Notes: a model not told the origin generated them from the letters alone. 64,000 bases of DNA from Desertimonas sp963733085 (GCA_963733085.1 CAVTBY010000010.1:558001-622000); one strand, 5' to 3'; shown: positions 52,283 to 60,837, counted from the stretch's first letter. Made by a program: numbers and translations.

Positions 52283-54577
52283 GTGGTCGGCAGCATCCTC
52301 GGTACGCGGGTCCTTCGGGTGGAAGATCCCAGGTTCATCACGACCGGCGGCCGTTACGTCGATGACCTACGTATCGACGGCGAGGTGCCGTTCCAGGGCG
52401 CGGCCGTCGCCCACTATGTCCGCTCGGCGGTCGCCCACGCCACGATCACGTCGATCGACACCGCCGAGTCGAAGGCGATGCCCGACGTGATCGCCGTCTT
52501 CACCGCCGCCGACCTCGACCTCGAGTCGCTGCCGTCGCGCTTCAATCCCGCCGTCGCCCGCACGTTGCTCGCCACCGATCGAGTGCGCTTCGTCGGCGAG
52601 CCAGTCGCCGTCGTGGTCGCCGCCACTGCTGCTGCGGCCGCCGATGCCGCCGACCGTGTCATCGTCGACTACGACATCCGCACCGCATACGTCGACCCCG
52701 TGGCGGCGATCGACGGCGACGCCCTGTTCGATGCCGTCGGCAGCAACGTCGTCGTCGACAGCACGGCGCTGGGGATGCCTGGGTTGAGCGACGACGGGTT
52801 CTTCGCGGACTGCGAGGTCATCGTGTCCGGCCGCTTCGTCAACCAGCGGATGGCGCCATGTCCGCTCGAACCTCGATCTGCCGCCGCGGCCTGGGTCGAC
52901 GGGCGCCTCTACGTCTGGATGTCGACGCAACACGCGCAAGGCGCCCGTGATCTGATCGCCACGGTCAACGGTCTCGACGCCGCAGCGACGCGTGTGATCA
53001 CGCCCGACGTCGGCGGTGGGTTCGGGGCCAAGATCACGCCGTATCCGGAGGAGTTGCTGCTCGGTCGCCTCGCCAAGGAGCTCGACCGGCCGGTGGCATG
53101 GACGGAAACACGCAGCGAGTCGATGATTGCCCTCGGCCACGGCCGCGGGCAGTTGCAGGACTTCACGATCGGCGGAACGGGAGAGGGGCGGGTGACCCAC
53201 TACCGACTCGACATCCTCCAGGACTCCGGCGCTTCGGCCGAGGTCGGCGCTGTTCTCGGATCGTTCATGACCCGGCCGATGGCCTCGGGCGTGTACGACA
53301 TCGCCAACATCGAGTGCCGGGCGCGATCGGTCGTCACCAACACGCCGCCGATCGTGGCCTTCCGCGGTGCCGGCCGGCCGGAGGCGACGGCGGCGATCGA
53401 GCGGGCCATCGACATGTTCGCCGCCGAGCTCGGGCGCGACCCGGCGGAGATCCGCCGGGTCAACCTGATCGCCCCGTTCGGCGACCCGCACGAGACGGCG
53501 ATCGGACAGACCTACGACGTCGGCGACTATGTCGGGGCCCTCGACCGTGTCCTCGCCGCCGCCGGCTACGACGAGTTGCGGGCGGAGCAACGGCGACGGC
53601 GCGAGTCCGCCGAACGCTCGCTGCTCGGCATCGGCGTGAGCATCTATGTCGAGATCACCAACAGCATTCCCGGCAACGAGACGGCGACGATCGCGGTCGA
53701 AACCGATGGCAGCGCCTCTGTCTACACCGGCACCTCGCCACAAGGCCAGGGCCACGAGACGGCATGGGCCATGATCGCCGCCGAGCGCACCGGCCTCCCG
53801 ATCTCGTCGATCCGGGTCGTCTGGGGCGACACCGACCTCGTCCCGACCGGTGGCGGCACGATGGGCTCGCGCTCACTGCAGATCGGCGGCGCCGCGGTAG
53901 ACGCTGCGGCGTCCGAGCTCGTCGACATCGCCCGCGGCATCGCCGCCGATCACCTGGAGGCGGACGTGGCCGACGTCGTCCTCGACACCTCACAGGGACA
54001 CTTCCACGTCGCCGGCACACCGGCCGTGACGCTGACGTGGGCGGATGTCGCCACGGCGTCGCTCGAACACGGCACCAAGCTCGGCGCCACTACGACGTAT
54101 GACTGGACGGTGCCGACGTTCCCGTTCGGCGCCCACGTCGCCGTCGTCGAGATCGACATGGAGACAGGCCGGGCGCGACTCGTCCGCCATGTGGCGTGCG
54201 ACGACGCCGGGCGGATCGTCAACCCGCTGCTCGTCGAGGGCCAGCTCCACGGCGGGATCGCCTCCGGGGCAGCGCAGGCGCTGATGGAGGAGGTGCGCTT
54301 CGACGAGGACGGCAACCCGATCACCTCCAATCTCGCCGACTACGCGATGATCAGCGCCGCCGAGCTTCCGAGCTTCGAACTAGTACCGATGGAGACACCG
54401 ACTCCTGTCAACCCGCTCGGCGCCAAGGGAGTCGGCGAGTCCGGCACGATCGGATCGACGCCGGCGGTTCAGTCGGCAGTGGTCGACGCCATCGCCCACC
54501 TCGGCGTCCGTCACGTCGACATGCCGGCGACGCCCGAACGGGTGTGGCGAGCGATTCGCGAGGCCACGCCGTCGTGA
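52283..54577 (+). CDS. molybdopterin-dependent xanthine dehydrogenase/CO dehydrogenase-family large subunit
   Basis: The 764-residue product is a complete molybdenum hydroxylase large chain. It has GTRVLRVEDPRFITTGGRYVDD at the N-terminus, PDVGGGFGAK, the active-site loop AFRGAGR at 359-365, GTSPQGQGHETAW and MGSRSLQIGG. AKGVGESGTIGS carries the catalytic glutamate E719. The AFRGAGR loop is of the form II type, not the CSFR loop of true CO dehydrogenase, so the substrate is likely an aldehyde or N-heterocycle. AAGGAG precedes the GTG. The [2Fe-2S] and FAD subunits are not adjacent; they may be those near 60.8 kb or elsewhere. A MenC-like gene overlaps its stop. Confidence 0.88.
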   Translation: MVGSILGTRVLRVEDPRFITTGGRYVDDLRIDGEVPFQGAAVAHYVRSAVAHATITSIDTAESKAMPDVIAVFTAADLDLESLPSRFNPAVARTLLATDRVRFVGEPVAVVVAATAAAAADAADRVIVDYDIRTAYVDPVAAIDGDALFDAVGSNVVVDSTALGMPGLSDDGFFADCEVIVSGRFVNQRMAPCPLEPRSAAAAWVDGRLYVWMSTQHAQGARDLIATVNGLDAAATRVITPDVGGGFGAKITPYPEELLLGRLAKELDRPVAWTETRSESMIALGHGRGQLQDFTIGGTGEGRVTHYRLDILQDSGASAEVGAVLGSFMTRPMASGVYDIANIECRARSVVTNTPPIVAFRGAGRPEATAAIERAIDMFAAELGRDPAEIRRVNLIAPFGDPHETAIGQTYDVGDYVGALDRVLAAAGYDELRAEQRRRRESAERSLLGIGVSIYVEITNSIPGNETATIAVETDGSASVYTGTSPQGQGHETAWAMIAAERTGLPISSIRVVWGDTDLVPTGGGTMGSRSLQIGGAAVDAAASELVDIARGIAADHLEADVADVVLDTSQGHFHVAGTPAVTLTWADVATASLEHGTKLGATTTYDWTVPTFPFGAHVAVVEIDMETGRARLVRHVACDDAGRIVNPLLVEGQLHGGIASGAAQALMEEVRFDEDGNPITSNLADYAMISAAELPSFELVPMETPTPVNPLGAKGVGESGTIGSTPAVQSAVVDAIAHLGVRHVDMPATPERVWRAIREATPS

Positions 54578-55695
54578 AGCTGACCGGCATCGAGCTTCGC
54601 AGGGTGGCAATGCCACTGCGCACACCATTCCGCACGTCGTTCGGCACCGAGCGCGATCGCGACGTGCTGCTCATCCGGGTCGAGGGGACCACCGATGGAG
54701 CGGCCGCGGTCGGCTGGGGTGAGTGCGTGGCGGGCGCCGAGCCGCGCTACTCCGCGGAGTACGTCGACGGGGCTGAGCATGTCATCGCCAACTTCTTCGC
54801 ACCGATGCTGTTCGACCGCGGTGACGTCGGCGCCGGTGACGTCGAGCCACTGCTCGCCGTCTTCGAAGGCCATCCCATGGCCAAAGCCGCCGTGGAGATG
54901 GCCATCCTCGACGCCGAGCTGCGCGCTGCCGGGGTGTCGTTCGGGGAGCATCTCGGAGCCGTCAAGGACCGTGTGCCCGCCGGCGTCTCCGTCGGGATCA
55001 CCGACGGTGTCTCCGAACTGCTCGACCAGGTGGCCGGCTATCTCGACGACGGCTACCTGCGGATCAAGCTGAAGATCGAGCCAGGGCTGGACGTGGAGCG
55101 AGTCGCCGCCGTCCGCGAGCGCTTCGGCGACGACTTGCTCCTCCAGGTCGACGCCAACGCGGCCTACACGCTCGATGACGCCGACCACCTCGCCCAACTC
55201 GACGCCTTCGACCTGCTGCTCGTCGAGCAACCGCTTGCCGCCGGCGACTTGCGCCACCACTCCCTGCTCGCCCAGCGGATGCGCACGCCGATCTGTCTCG
55301 ACGAGTCGATCACGTCGGCGAAGACCGCGGCCGACGCCATCGCCCTCGGCGCCTGCTCGATCGTCAACATCAAGGCTGGTCGGGTGGGCGGATACCTCGA
55401 GGCAAAACGGGTGCACGACATGTGTCAGGTCCACGGCGTGCCGGTGTGGTGCGGCGGGATGCTCGAAACGGGCCTCGGGCGGGCAGCCAACCTCGCCCTC
55501 GCCGGCCTGCCCGGGTTCTCGCTGCCTGGCGACACGTCGGCGTCGGACCGCTACTGGGAGCGCGATCTGACCACACCGTTCGTGCTCGACGCCGACGGCC
55601 ACGTCGCCGTTCCGACCGGCCCCGGCCTCGGCGTGGAACCGCTCCCCGACGTCCTCGCCGCCGTCACCACGTCGGCACGCTGGCTCCGCCCCTGA
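54574..55695 (+). CDS. enolase-superfamily o-succinylbenzoate synthase / N-succinylamino acid racemase-like protein
   Basis: The GTG start overlaps the preceding stop (GTGA). The 373-residue protein has all catalytic positions of the MLE/OSBS group: K165 and K167 in RIKLKI, metal ligands D193 (QVDANAAY), E218 (LVEQP) and D243 (LDES), and K267 in NIKAGRVGG. GGMLETGLGRAAN follows near the C-terminus. Such proteins make o-succinylbenzoate for menaquinone or racemise N-acylamino acids. No other men genes are here, and co-translation with a molybdenum hydroxylase favours a catabolic racemase or dehydratase role; that is inference. Confidence 0.88.
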   Translation: MKLTGIELRRVAMPLRTPFRTSFGTERDRDVLLIRVEGTTDGAAAVGWGECVAGAEPRYSAEYVDGAEHVIANFFAPMLFDRGDVGAGDVEPLLAVFEGHPMAKAAVEMAILDAELRAAGVSFGEHLGAVKDRVPAGVSVGITDGVSELLDQVAGYLDDGYLRIKLKIEPGLDVERVAAVRERFGDDLLLQVDANAAYTLDDADHLAQLDAFDLLLVEQPLAAGDLRHHSLLAQRMRTPICLDESITSAKTAADAIALGACSIVNIKAGRVGGYLEAKRVHDMCQVHGVPVWCGGMLETGLGRAANLALAGLPGFSLPGDTSASDRYWERDLTTPFVLDADGHVAVPTGPGLGVEPLPDVLAAVTTSARWLRP

Positions 55696-55703
55696 TTGAT
55701 GCC

Positions 55704-55798
55704 GCGTTCTCCCGCCACAAACGAGACATATTTGTCGTCTTCGACGCCGCGGAATCGCGGCACCGTCGCTGCCGTCGACACCGCCTGCTTCCAGAGCC
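55704..55798 (+). repeat. family C element, copy 3 (one end kept)
   Basis: GCGTTCTCCCGCCACAAACG, then AGACATATTTGTCGTCTTCG, match the interior of the 33666-33864 element. CTGCTTCCAGAGC at its right end matches the terminal repeat. The left terminal repeat is missing. Confidence 0.65.
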
Positions 55799-55833
55799 AA
55801 CGCGCCCGTCCGGCGCGGCGCTCGAACCCCCTG

Positions 55834-55879
55834 ATTGGTGAGCCACGCGTACGGAAACCTGCGGGCACGGCTCACCAAT
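55834..55879. repeat. family D palindrome, copy 2
   Basis: ATTGGTGAGCC (55834-55844) and GGCTCACCAAT (55869-55879) are perfect inverses around a 24-nt spacer. It follows the family C fragment and precedes the HAD gene by 38 bp. Confidence 0.75.
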
Positions 55880-55917
55880 GTGAACGGACCGCCGGAATGT
55901 GAGGATCGGCTGGCACA

Positions 55918-56598
55918 GTGGAGGGTGTGAGAGCTGACGCCGCGCCCCGCCGGGACATCGTGTTGTTCGACCTCGACGGCACGCTGTCACACTCGGAGCC
56001 GGGGATCTGCGGCACCCTCAAGCTCGCGCTCGCCGAGGTCGGCCTGCCAGTGCCCAGCGACGAGCAGCTGCGCACAGCCATCGGCCCGCCGTTCACGATC
56101 GGATTGCCCGACATCGGGGTCCCGGCGGACCGCGTCGACGAGGTCACGGTCGCCTACCGCGCCATCTACGAGGACACCGGGCTCTTCGAGACGAGCCTGT
56201 ACGACGGCGTCGGCGACCTTCTCGACGGCCTCGCCGACGCCGGCCACACGCTCTGTGTCGCGACGTCGAAGCCGGAGACGTCGGCGCGGCGGGTGATCGA
56301 GCACTTCGATCTCACCGATCGGTTCAAGGTGATCGGCGCGGCCAGCGACGACTACGTCCTTCACACCAAGGCTGACGTCATCGCCTCGGTCCTCGATCGC
56401 CTCGGCGTCGTCGGCGGCGACGGGATCGTGATGATCGGCGACCGTCGCTTCGACGTCGAGGGAGCCGCCGCCCAGGGGATCGATACGATCGGGGTGACCT
56501 GGGGATACGGCTCGCGCGACGAACTGCACGCGGCGGGTGCCTGGGCGATCGCCGATCATCCGAACGAGGTGATGCGCCTTGTCGGGTGCGACGCGTAG
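55918..56598 (+). CDS. HAD-IA hydrolase, phosphoglycolate-phosphatase-like
   Basis: The 226-residue product has the nucleophile motif IVLFDLDGTLSHSEPGI (D18, D20), motif II CVATSKPE, motif III Lys in HTKADVIASVL, and motif IV MIGDRRFDVEGAAAQGIDTIGVTWGYG. This is the Gph/PgmB-like pattern. Substrates could be phosphoglycolate or a sugar phosphate. The GTG start gives VEGVRADAAPRRDIVLFD; a GTG four codons later is possible. A family B repeat follows its stop. Confidence 0.87.
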   Translation: MEGVRADAAPRRDIVLFDLDGTLSHSEPGICGTLKLALAEVGLPVPSDEQLRTAIGPPFTIGLPDIGVPADRVDEVTVAYRAIYEDTGLFETSLYDGVGDLLDGLADAGHTLCVATSKPETSARRVIEHFDLTDRFKVIGAASDDYVLHTKADVIASVLDRLGVVGGDGIVMIGDRRFDVEGAAAQGIDTIGVTWGYGSRDELHAAGAWAIADHPNEVMRLVGCDA

Positions 56599-56620
56599 CG
56601 TGGACTCATCATGTCGTTCA

Positions 56621-56686
56621 TTGCGTTCCCCGGCCACGCAGGCCGCTGCTGGCCGCTCCCTCGCTGGCGCTCGGTCGCTCGCACCG
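56621..56686 (-). repeat. family B dispersed element, copy 3
   Basis: On the minus strand it reads GTGCGAGCGACCGAGCGCC, AGCGAGGGAGCGGCCAGCAG and CGGCCTGCGTGGCCGGGGAA, ending in CGCAATGA. It lies between the HAD gene and the small membrane protein gene, with its GGGGAACGCA end pointing back toward the HAD gene. Confidence 0.8.
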
Positions 56687-56701
56687 GTGCGCGGTGATCC
56701 A

Positions 56702-57109
56702 GTGACCGCCATCGCAACACCTCCGGAGGTCTCCTCCGTCGTCCCTCAGCGTTCAGCGGGCGATCGCGCGATGCGGCGCATCCTGCGTCTCCCTGTTGAC
56801 GCCCCGGCCGGAACCGCCGAGGGAGCGCGCAAGGCCTTTCAGACGTCGATGCTCGTCGCAACGGTGCGCTGCCTGCTGATGTACGTCGTCTTTCCGTTCG
56901 TGCTCCCGGCGCTGGGACTCGCCAAGGGCGTCGGCCCGGCGGTCGGGCTCGCCGTCAACGCCGTTGCCATGGTGTGCATCGTGCTCAGCATGCGTCGGTT
57001 CTTCGCCGCCGACCATGCCAAGCGCTGGTGGTACGCGGCCCTCGGGAGCGCCGTGCTCGTCGCCCTCGCCGTGCTCGCCGTCGTCGACATCGCCGATCTC
57101 GTCGGGTAA
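56702..57109 (+). CDS. hypothetical membrane protein
   Basis: The frame encodes 135 residues with three predicted spans (LLMYVVFPFVLPALGLA, VGLAVNAVAMVCIVLSM and ALGSAVLVALAVLAVVDIADLV). The hydrophilic N-terminus may be shorter if the ATG at 56770 is used. I do not recognise a family. It lies 61 bp upstream of otsA on the same strand and could be co-transcribed with it. Confidence 0.7.
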   Translation: MTAIATPPEVSSVVPQRSAGDRAMRRILRLPVDAPAGTAEGARKAFQTSMLVATVRCLLMYVVFPFVLPALGLAKGVGPAVGLAVNAVAMVCIVLSMRRFFAADHAKRWWYAALGSAVLVALAVLAVVDIADLVG

Positions 57110-57170
57110 AGCACCGAATCACCCGCGGATCCGCTGGCTCATTGGACCGGCGAGGGGGCATCCTGGTCAG

Positions 57171-58631
57171 GTGACCTCAGCGCCGGCCACCCCGTCGCGT
57201 CCGCTCGTCGTGGCCGCCAACCGTTTGCCAGTGATGCGCGCCGCAGACGACTCCTGGACGCCGAGCCCTGGGGGACTCGTACGCGCCTTGCTGCCGATGC
57301 TGCGCGACGCCGGCGGGGCGTGGGTGGGGTGGACCGGCGTGGTCGACGACGACGCCGAGCCGTTCACGCTCGATGGTGTCGAACTTCACCCGGTTCAGCT
57401 CTCGCAGAGCGAGCACGACGACTACTACGAGGGGTTTTCCAACGACTCGTTGTGGCCGCTCTACCACGACGCAGTCCGCGAATCGACGTTCAAGGCCCAA
57501 CAGTGGGACGCCTACGTCTCCGTCAACGAGCGGTTCGCCAAGCGGCTCGCCGAAGTAGCCCCACGCGGGGCCGTGATCTGGGTCCACGACTACCAGCTCC
57601 AACTCGTCCCGGCGATGGTCCGCGAGCTTCGCCCGGATGCCACGATCGGCTTTTTCCTCCACGTTCCGTTCCCGCCCTGGGAGCTGTTCGCCCGATTGCC
57701 CTGGCGCAACGAGATCATCGAGGGGTTGCTTGGCGCCGACCTCGTCGGCTTCCAGCGGTTGATGGGCGGCGAGAACTTCGCCCTCATCGCCCAGCGTCTC
57801 GGGTTGCTGGCCGAGCCGACGGCCGGCGACCTCGTCCTGCAGGAACCGAACCAACCCACCGAGCTGGTGACGACGACGGGCCGGCACGTCAAGGTCGGTG
57901 CCTTCCCGATCTCGATCGACGTCGCCGAGTTCACCGACGTCGCCGCCGAACGCAACGTGCGCCGGGCCTCAGCGACGGTGCGATCCCGCCTCGGCAACCC
58001 CGAGGTCGTCCTCCTCGGCGTCGACCGCCTCGACTACACCAAGGGCATCGGGGCGCGCATGCGGGCGTTCCGGTCGCTGCTCGACGACGGCACGCTCGAT
58101 GCCGAGCGCTGCGTGATGATCCAGGTCGCCACGCCGACCCGGGAGGCCGTGGAGCACTACCAGGACGAGCGCCACGAGGTCGAGCGTCTCGTCGGCGAAA
58201 TCAACGGGTTGCACGCCCGCATCGGCCAGCCGGTTCTGCACTACCTGTACCGCTCGTTGTCGCTCGAGGACCTCGTCGCCCTCTACCTCGCCGGCGACGT
58301 CATGCTCGTCACGCCGCTGCGCGACGGGATGAACCTGGTCGCTAAGGAGTACGTCGCCTCGCGGCGTGACGTCAACGGAGTGCTCGTGCTCTCGGAGTTC
58401 GCGGGAGCGGCCGACCAGCTGACCGACGCCGTGCTCGTCAACCCTCACGACGAGGACGCGATGCGCGCCGCGATCGTCAACGCCATCGAGATGAACCACA
58501 CCGAGCGGACCCGGCGGATGGCGGCGCTGCGCGACGCGGTCGCGCGCAGCGATGTACGCAGCTGGGCCGAGCGCTTCCTCGAGGACCTCACCGGGTTGAC
58601 ACGTCGACCGCTGGAGGGAGGCGCCCCGTGA
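57171..58631 (+). CDS. otsA: alpha,alpha-trehalose-phosphate synthase
   Basis: OtsA joins glucose from a nucleotide sugar to glucose-6-phosphate, giving trehalose-6-phosphate. The 486-residue GT20 protein has VVAANRLPVMR and GGLVRALLPML, VWVHDYQLQLVP-type text at about residue 140, and FFLHVPFPPWELFARLPWR. GVDRLDYTKGI and VTPLRDGMNLVAKEYVASR follow. The GTG start gives VTSAPATPSRPLVVAANRLPV. otsB follows after about 100 bp, so the pair would make trehalose as an osmolyte or stress protectant. Confidence 0.95.
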   Translation: MTSAPATPSRPLVVAANRLPVMRAADDSWTPSPGGLVRALLPMLRDAGGAWVGWTGVVDDDAEPFTLDGVELHPVQLSQSEHDDYYEGFSNDSLWPLYHDAVRESTFKAQQWDAYVSVNERFAKRLAEVAPRGAVIWVHDYQLQLVPAMVRELRPDATIGFFLHVPFPPWELFARLPWRNEIIEGLLGADLVGFQRLMGGENFALIAQRLGLLAEPTAGDLVLQEPNQPTELVTTTGRHVKVGAFPISIDVAEFTDVAAERNVRRASATVRSRLGNPEVVLLGVDRLDYTKGIGARMRAFRSLLDDGTLDAERCVMIQVATPTREAVEHYQDERHEVERLVGEINGLHARIGQPVLHYLYRSLSLEDLVALYLAGDVMLVTPLRDGMNLVAKEYVASRRDVNGVLVLSEFAGAADQLTDAVLVNPHDEDAMRAAIVNAIEMNHTERTRRMAALRDAVARSDVRSWAERFLEDLTGLTRRPLEGGAP

Positions 58632-58734
58632 GCGAGCGAGTCTTCGAGCGAGCGAACCAGAATTACGGCGCCGTTAGCTCAGTGGCGCACCGCGAGTCGC
58701 CCCGGACGACCGACCACGTGGCCATGGTGCGCCA

Positions 58735-59496
58735 ATGAGCGCCCCGGAGCCGACGTTCGACGACCCGATGGCCGTCGCCGGCGAGGTCGGGTCGTTGGGG
58801 CGGCCGCTGCTGGCCGCCTTCGACGTCGACGGCGTGCTCGCTCCGATCGTCGCCCATGCTGCCGACGCCGCCTTGCTCCCTGGCCTCCTCGATGCCGTCA
58901 GCCGTCTGGCGGCGCGCACGCCGGTGGGCATCGTGTCGGGGCGCAACGTGGAGAACCTCTCCCGCTTCGGCTTTCCGGAGGTCCTCCTCGTCGCCGGCAG
59001 CCACGGTGCCGAGCGGCGCGGTCGCCCCCTCGCTCCCCTCACTGCCGTGGAGACCGAGCGACTCGCCCGTTTGCGTGTGCTTGCCGATCGGGGCGCACGA
59101 GACGCCGGCGGCGGCGCCTGGGTCGAGACCAAGCCGACGGCCGTCGTGGTTCACGTGCGCGAGGCCAACCCGGCGACTGCCGAGCCGGCCCTGGCCGCGC
59201 TCACGACGGCAGCAGCGGCGGTGCCAGGAGCCCACGTCAGGCGCGGTCACCGCATCGTCGAGTTGGCGGTTCGGGAGGCGAGCAAGGCGGCGGCGATCGC
59301 CGAGATGCGCAGCGAAGTCGGTGCGGCCGCCGTCTCGTTCATCGGCGACGACATCACCGACGAGGATGTCTTCGCCGCCCTCGGCCCTGGCGACCTCGGC
59401 GTCCGCGTCGGCGCCGGCCGAACCTCGGCACGCCGCCGCCTTCGACACCCGGGCGACGTTCTCACCTTCGTCCGCACCCTCACTTCGCGGGTGTGA
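58735..59496 (+). CDS. otsB: trehalose-6-phosphate phosphatase
   Basis: The product dephosphorylates trehalose-6-phosphate made by OtsA. The 253-residue HAD protein has AAFDVDGVLAPI with D30 and D32, GIVSGRNVENLSRFG, VAGSHGAERRG, WVETKPTAVVVHVREA, KAAAIAEM and FIGDDITDEDVFAAL. All match the T6PP family. It starts with an ATG without an obvious ribosome-binding site. The gap to otsA holds a piece of family B-like GAGCGAGCGAG sequence. Confidence 0.93.
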   Translation: MSAPEPTFDDPMAVAGEVGSLGRPLLAAFDVDGVLAPIVAHAADAALLPGLLDAVSRLAARTPVGIVSGRNVENLSRFGFPEVLLVAGSHGAERRGRPLAPLTAVETERLARLRVLADRGARDAGGGAWVETKPTAVVVHVREANPATAEPALAALTTAAAAVPGAHVRRGHRIVELAVREASKAAAIAEMRSEVGAAAVSFIGDDITDEDVFAALGPGDLGVRVGAGRTSARRRLRHPGDVLTFVRTLTSRV

Positions 59497-59502
59497 CGTC
59501 CT

Positions 59503-59568
59503 CCATCGGAGTGTTTGCTGCATTGGAGTGTCAGCTGCCGACACGCCCCGCACGAAACACTCCAATGG
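59503..59568. repeat. palindrome related to family A, between otsB and mmcQ-like gene
   Basis: CCATCGGAGTGTTT (59503-59516) pairs with AAACACTCCAATGG (59555-59568) at 13 of 14 positions. A third arm-like copy, CATTGGAGTGT, lies at 59521-59531. Its right end touches the TACCGT box of the next gene. The GTGTTT core is like family A, but the outer sequence differs. Confidence 0.65.
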
Positions 59569-59569
59569 G

Positions 59570-59575
59570 TACCGT
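59570..59575 (+). promoter_or_regulatory. putative -10 box (TACCGT) of leaderless mmcQ-like gene
   Basis: TACCGT is followed by CGGACGC (7 nt) and the ATG. It directly follows the palindrome at 59503-59568. Confidence 0.5.
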
Positions 59576-59582
59576 CGGACGC

Positions 59583-59933
59583 ATGACACACGACGAGTTG
59601 GTGACCTACTGCCTCGCCAAGCCGGGAGCGTGGGAGGACGAGCCCTGGGAGGGCGACACCGTGGCCAAGGTCGGACCGTCCGCGAAGGGCAAGATCTTCG
59701 CCTTCATGGGCGCTGACACCGTCGGAGTGAAGGCTGGATCCAACCGCGACGAGGCGGATGAGTGGCTCGCCCGCTATCCGGAGGACGCCGCGGTGATGGC
59801 GTACATCGGTCGCTCCGGATGGAACACACTGCGGATCGATCGCGCCATCCCGGACGACGAGATCGAGGAGGCGATCGACTCCAGCTACGACTTGGTTGTG
59901 GCCAAGCTCCCGAAATCGCAGCGTCCGAGCTAG
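59583..59933 (+). CDS. MmcQ/YjbR family protein
   Basis: The 116-residue product matches the YjbR fold: MTHDELVTYCLAKPGAWEDEPWEGDTVAKVG, KIFAFM, VGVKAGSNRDEADEWLARYPEDA, GRSGWNTLRIDRAIPDDEIEEAIDSSYDLVVAKLP (cited as residues 1-31, 38-43, 49-69 and 75-109). Members are small DNA-binding-like or CyaY-fold proteins of unsettled function. It is expressed from its own probable leaderless promoter. Confidence 0.88.
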   Translation: MTHDELVTYCLAKPGAWEDEPWEGDTVAKVGPSAKGKIFAFMGADTVGVKAGSNRDEADEWLARYPEDAAVMAYIGRSGWNTLRIDRAIPDDEIEEAIDSSYDLVVAKLPKSQRPS

Positions 59934-59966
59934 GGCATGACTGTGCAGCCTTGTAACCGAGCGAAA

Positions 59967-59980
59967 TTAGGTATACCTTA
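59967..59980 (+). promoter_or_regulatory. palindromic iron-box-like operator overlapping the -10 of bfd
   Basis: TTAGGTATACCTTA is a near-perfect palindrome (6 of 7 paired) with half sites resembling the TTAGGT of DtxR/IdeR boxes. Its right half contains the probable -10 box TACCTT (59974-59979), which ends 7 nt before the bfd ATG. A repressor here would block transcription of the iron-storage genes; the direction of control is not known from sequence. Confidence 0.55.
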
Positions 59981-59986
59981 CGAGCG

Positions 59987-60196
59987 ATGGTCATCTGCAG
60001 TTGCCACGGCGTCACTGACCGGCGCGTGCGACGTGAGATCGACCACGGGGCGACCTCGATCGGCGAGATCGCCGAACGCTGCCTGGCCGGCAGTTGCTGC
60101 CTGAGCTGTCACCCGACGCTCGACGAACTCCTGGCCGAGCGGTGCCCGGAAGCGACGGTCATCGGCCGGCGCGGTCGGCGCCTCGTGATGGCCTGA
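59987..60196 (+). CDS. bfd: bacterioferritin-associated ferredoxin (BFD-like [2Fe-2S] protein)
   Basis: The 69-residue protein has the Bfd cysteine set C4-x-C6 and C38-x2-C41 (ICSCHGVT and CCLSCHPT) in a helix-turn fold that binds one [2Fe-2S] cluster. Bfd reduces the haem of bacterioferritin to release stored iron. A bacterioferritin gene follows 27 bp downstream, supporting the role. Two further cysteines (C32, C37) are nearby. TACCTT lies 7 nt before the ATG within an iron-box-like palindrome. Confidence 0.9.
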   Translation: MVICSCHGVTDRRVRREIDHGATSIGEIAERCLAGSCCLSCHPTLDELLAERCPEATVIGRRGRRLVMA

Positions 60197-60210
60197 TCGA
60201 CTCGCGCGCC

Positions 60211-60216
60211 TAGTGT
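60211..60216 (+). promoter_or_regulatory. putative -10 box (TAGTGT) of leaderless bfr
   Basis: TAGTGT is followed by CGTTGCC (7 nt) and the ATG. It gives bfr its own promoter in addition to read-through from bfd. Confidence 0.5.
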
Positions 60217-60223
60217 CGTTGCC

Positions 60224-60694
60224 ATGCGAGGCGACGACGACATCCTCGAGCTGCTCAACGACGTCCTCACGGGCGAGCTGACGGCGGTCAACCAGTACTT
60301 CGTCCACGCCAAGATGTGTGACAACTGGGGGTATCGCCGCCTCGGCGAGAAGGTCCGCGAGGAGTCGATCGAAGAGATGAAGCACGCCGAGGAGCTCGTC
60401 GAGCGGATCCTTTACCTCGAGGGCGTTCCCAACCTGCAGCGCCTCGGCACGTTGCGCATCGGCGAGACGGTGCTCGAGCAGTTCCAGTCCGACCTCGCCG
60501 TCGAGCAGGCCGCCCTCGAGCGCCTCGGCGATGGCATCGCCCTGTGCCTCGCCAAGGGCGACCACGGCAGCCGTGACCTGCTCGAATCGATTCTCACCGA
60601 CGAGGAGGAGCACGTCGACTGGCTGGAGACGCAGCTGGAGACGATCAACCAGATCGGCATCGAGCACTACCTCGCGCAACAGCTGCACTCGTAG
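60224..60694 (+). CDS. bfr: bacterioferritin
   Basis: The 156-residue four-helix protein stores iron as a 24-mer. Diiron ligands E18, E51 and H54 and the haem-ligating methionine M52 are at the positions known from E. coli (LTGELTAVNQYFVHAK, EEMKHAEELVERILYLEG). A later EEEHVDWLETQLE supplies the remaining metal ligands. It follows bfd in the same direction, so storage and release functions are paired. Confidence 0.97.
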   Translation: MRGDDDILELLNDVLTGELTAVNQYFVHAKMCDNWGYRRLGEKVREESIEEMKHAEELVERILYLEGVPNLQRLGTLRIGETVLEQFQSDLAVEQAALERLGDGIALCLAKGDHGSRDLLESILTDEEEHVDWLETQLETINQIGIEHYLAQQLHS

Positions 60695-60755
60695 CCGGGC
60701 CCGCTCGTTTGAGCGTCGGGCGCGGTGGTCGTGACAAGATGAACGTCCACGCATC

Positions 60756-60820
60756 GTGCGAGCGACGAGGCGCCAGCCGAGGAGCGGCCAACAGCGGCCT
60801 GCGTGGCCGGGGAACGCAGA
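60756..60820 (+). repeat. family B dispersed element, copy 2
   Basis: GTGCGAGCGACGAGGCGCC, AGCCGAGGAGCGGCCAACAG and CGGCCTGCGTGGCCGGGGAA, then CGCAG, match the other three copies. The right end lies 18 bp before the coxS GTG, the same orientation relative to the downstream gene as copies 1 and 4. Confidence 0.8.
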
Positions 60821-60837
60821 TTTAGGGGGTTATTGGG

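Noticed and set aside
58668..58692. GCGCCGTTAGCTCAGTGGCGCAC looks like the D arm of a tRNA
   Set aside because: No anticodon arm, T arm or matching acceptor strand follows; only the D-arm-like phrase is present.
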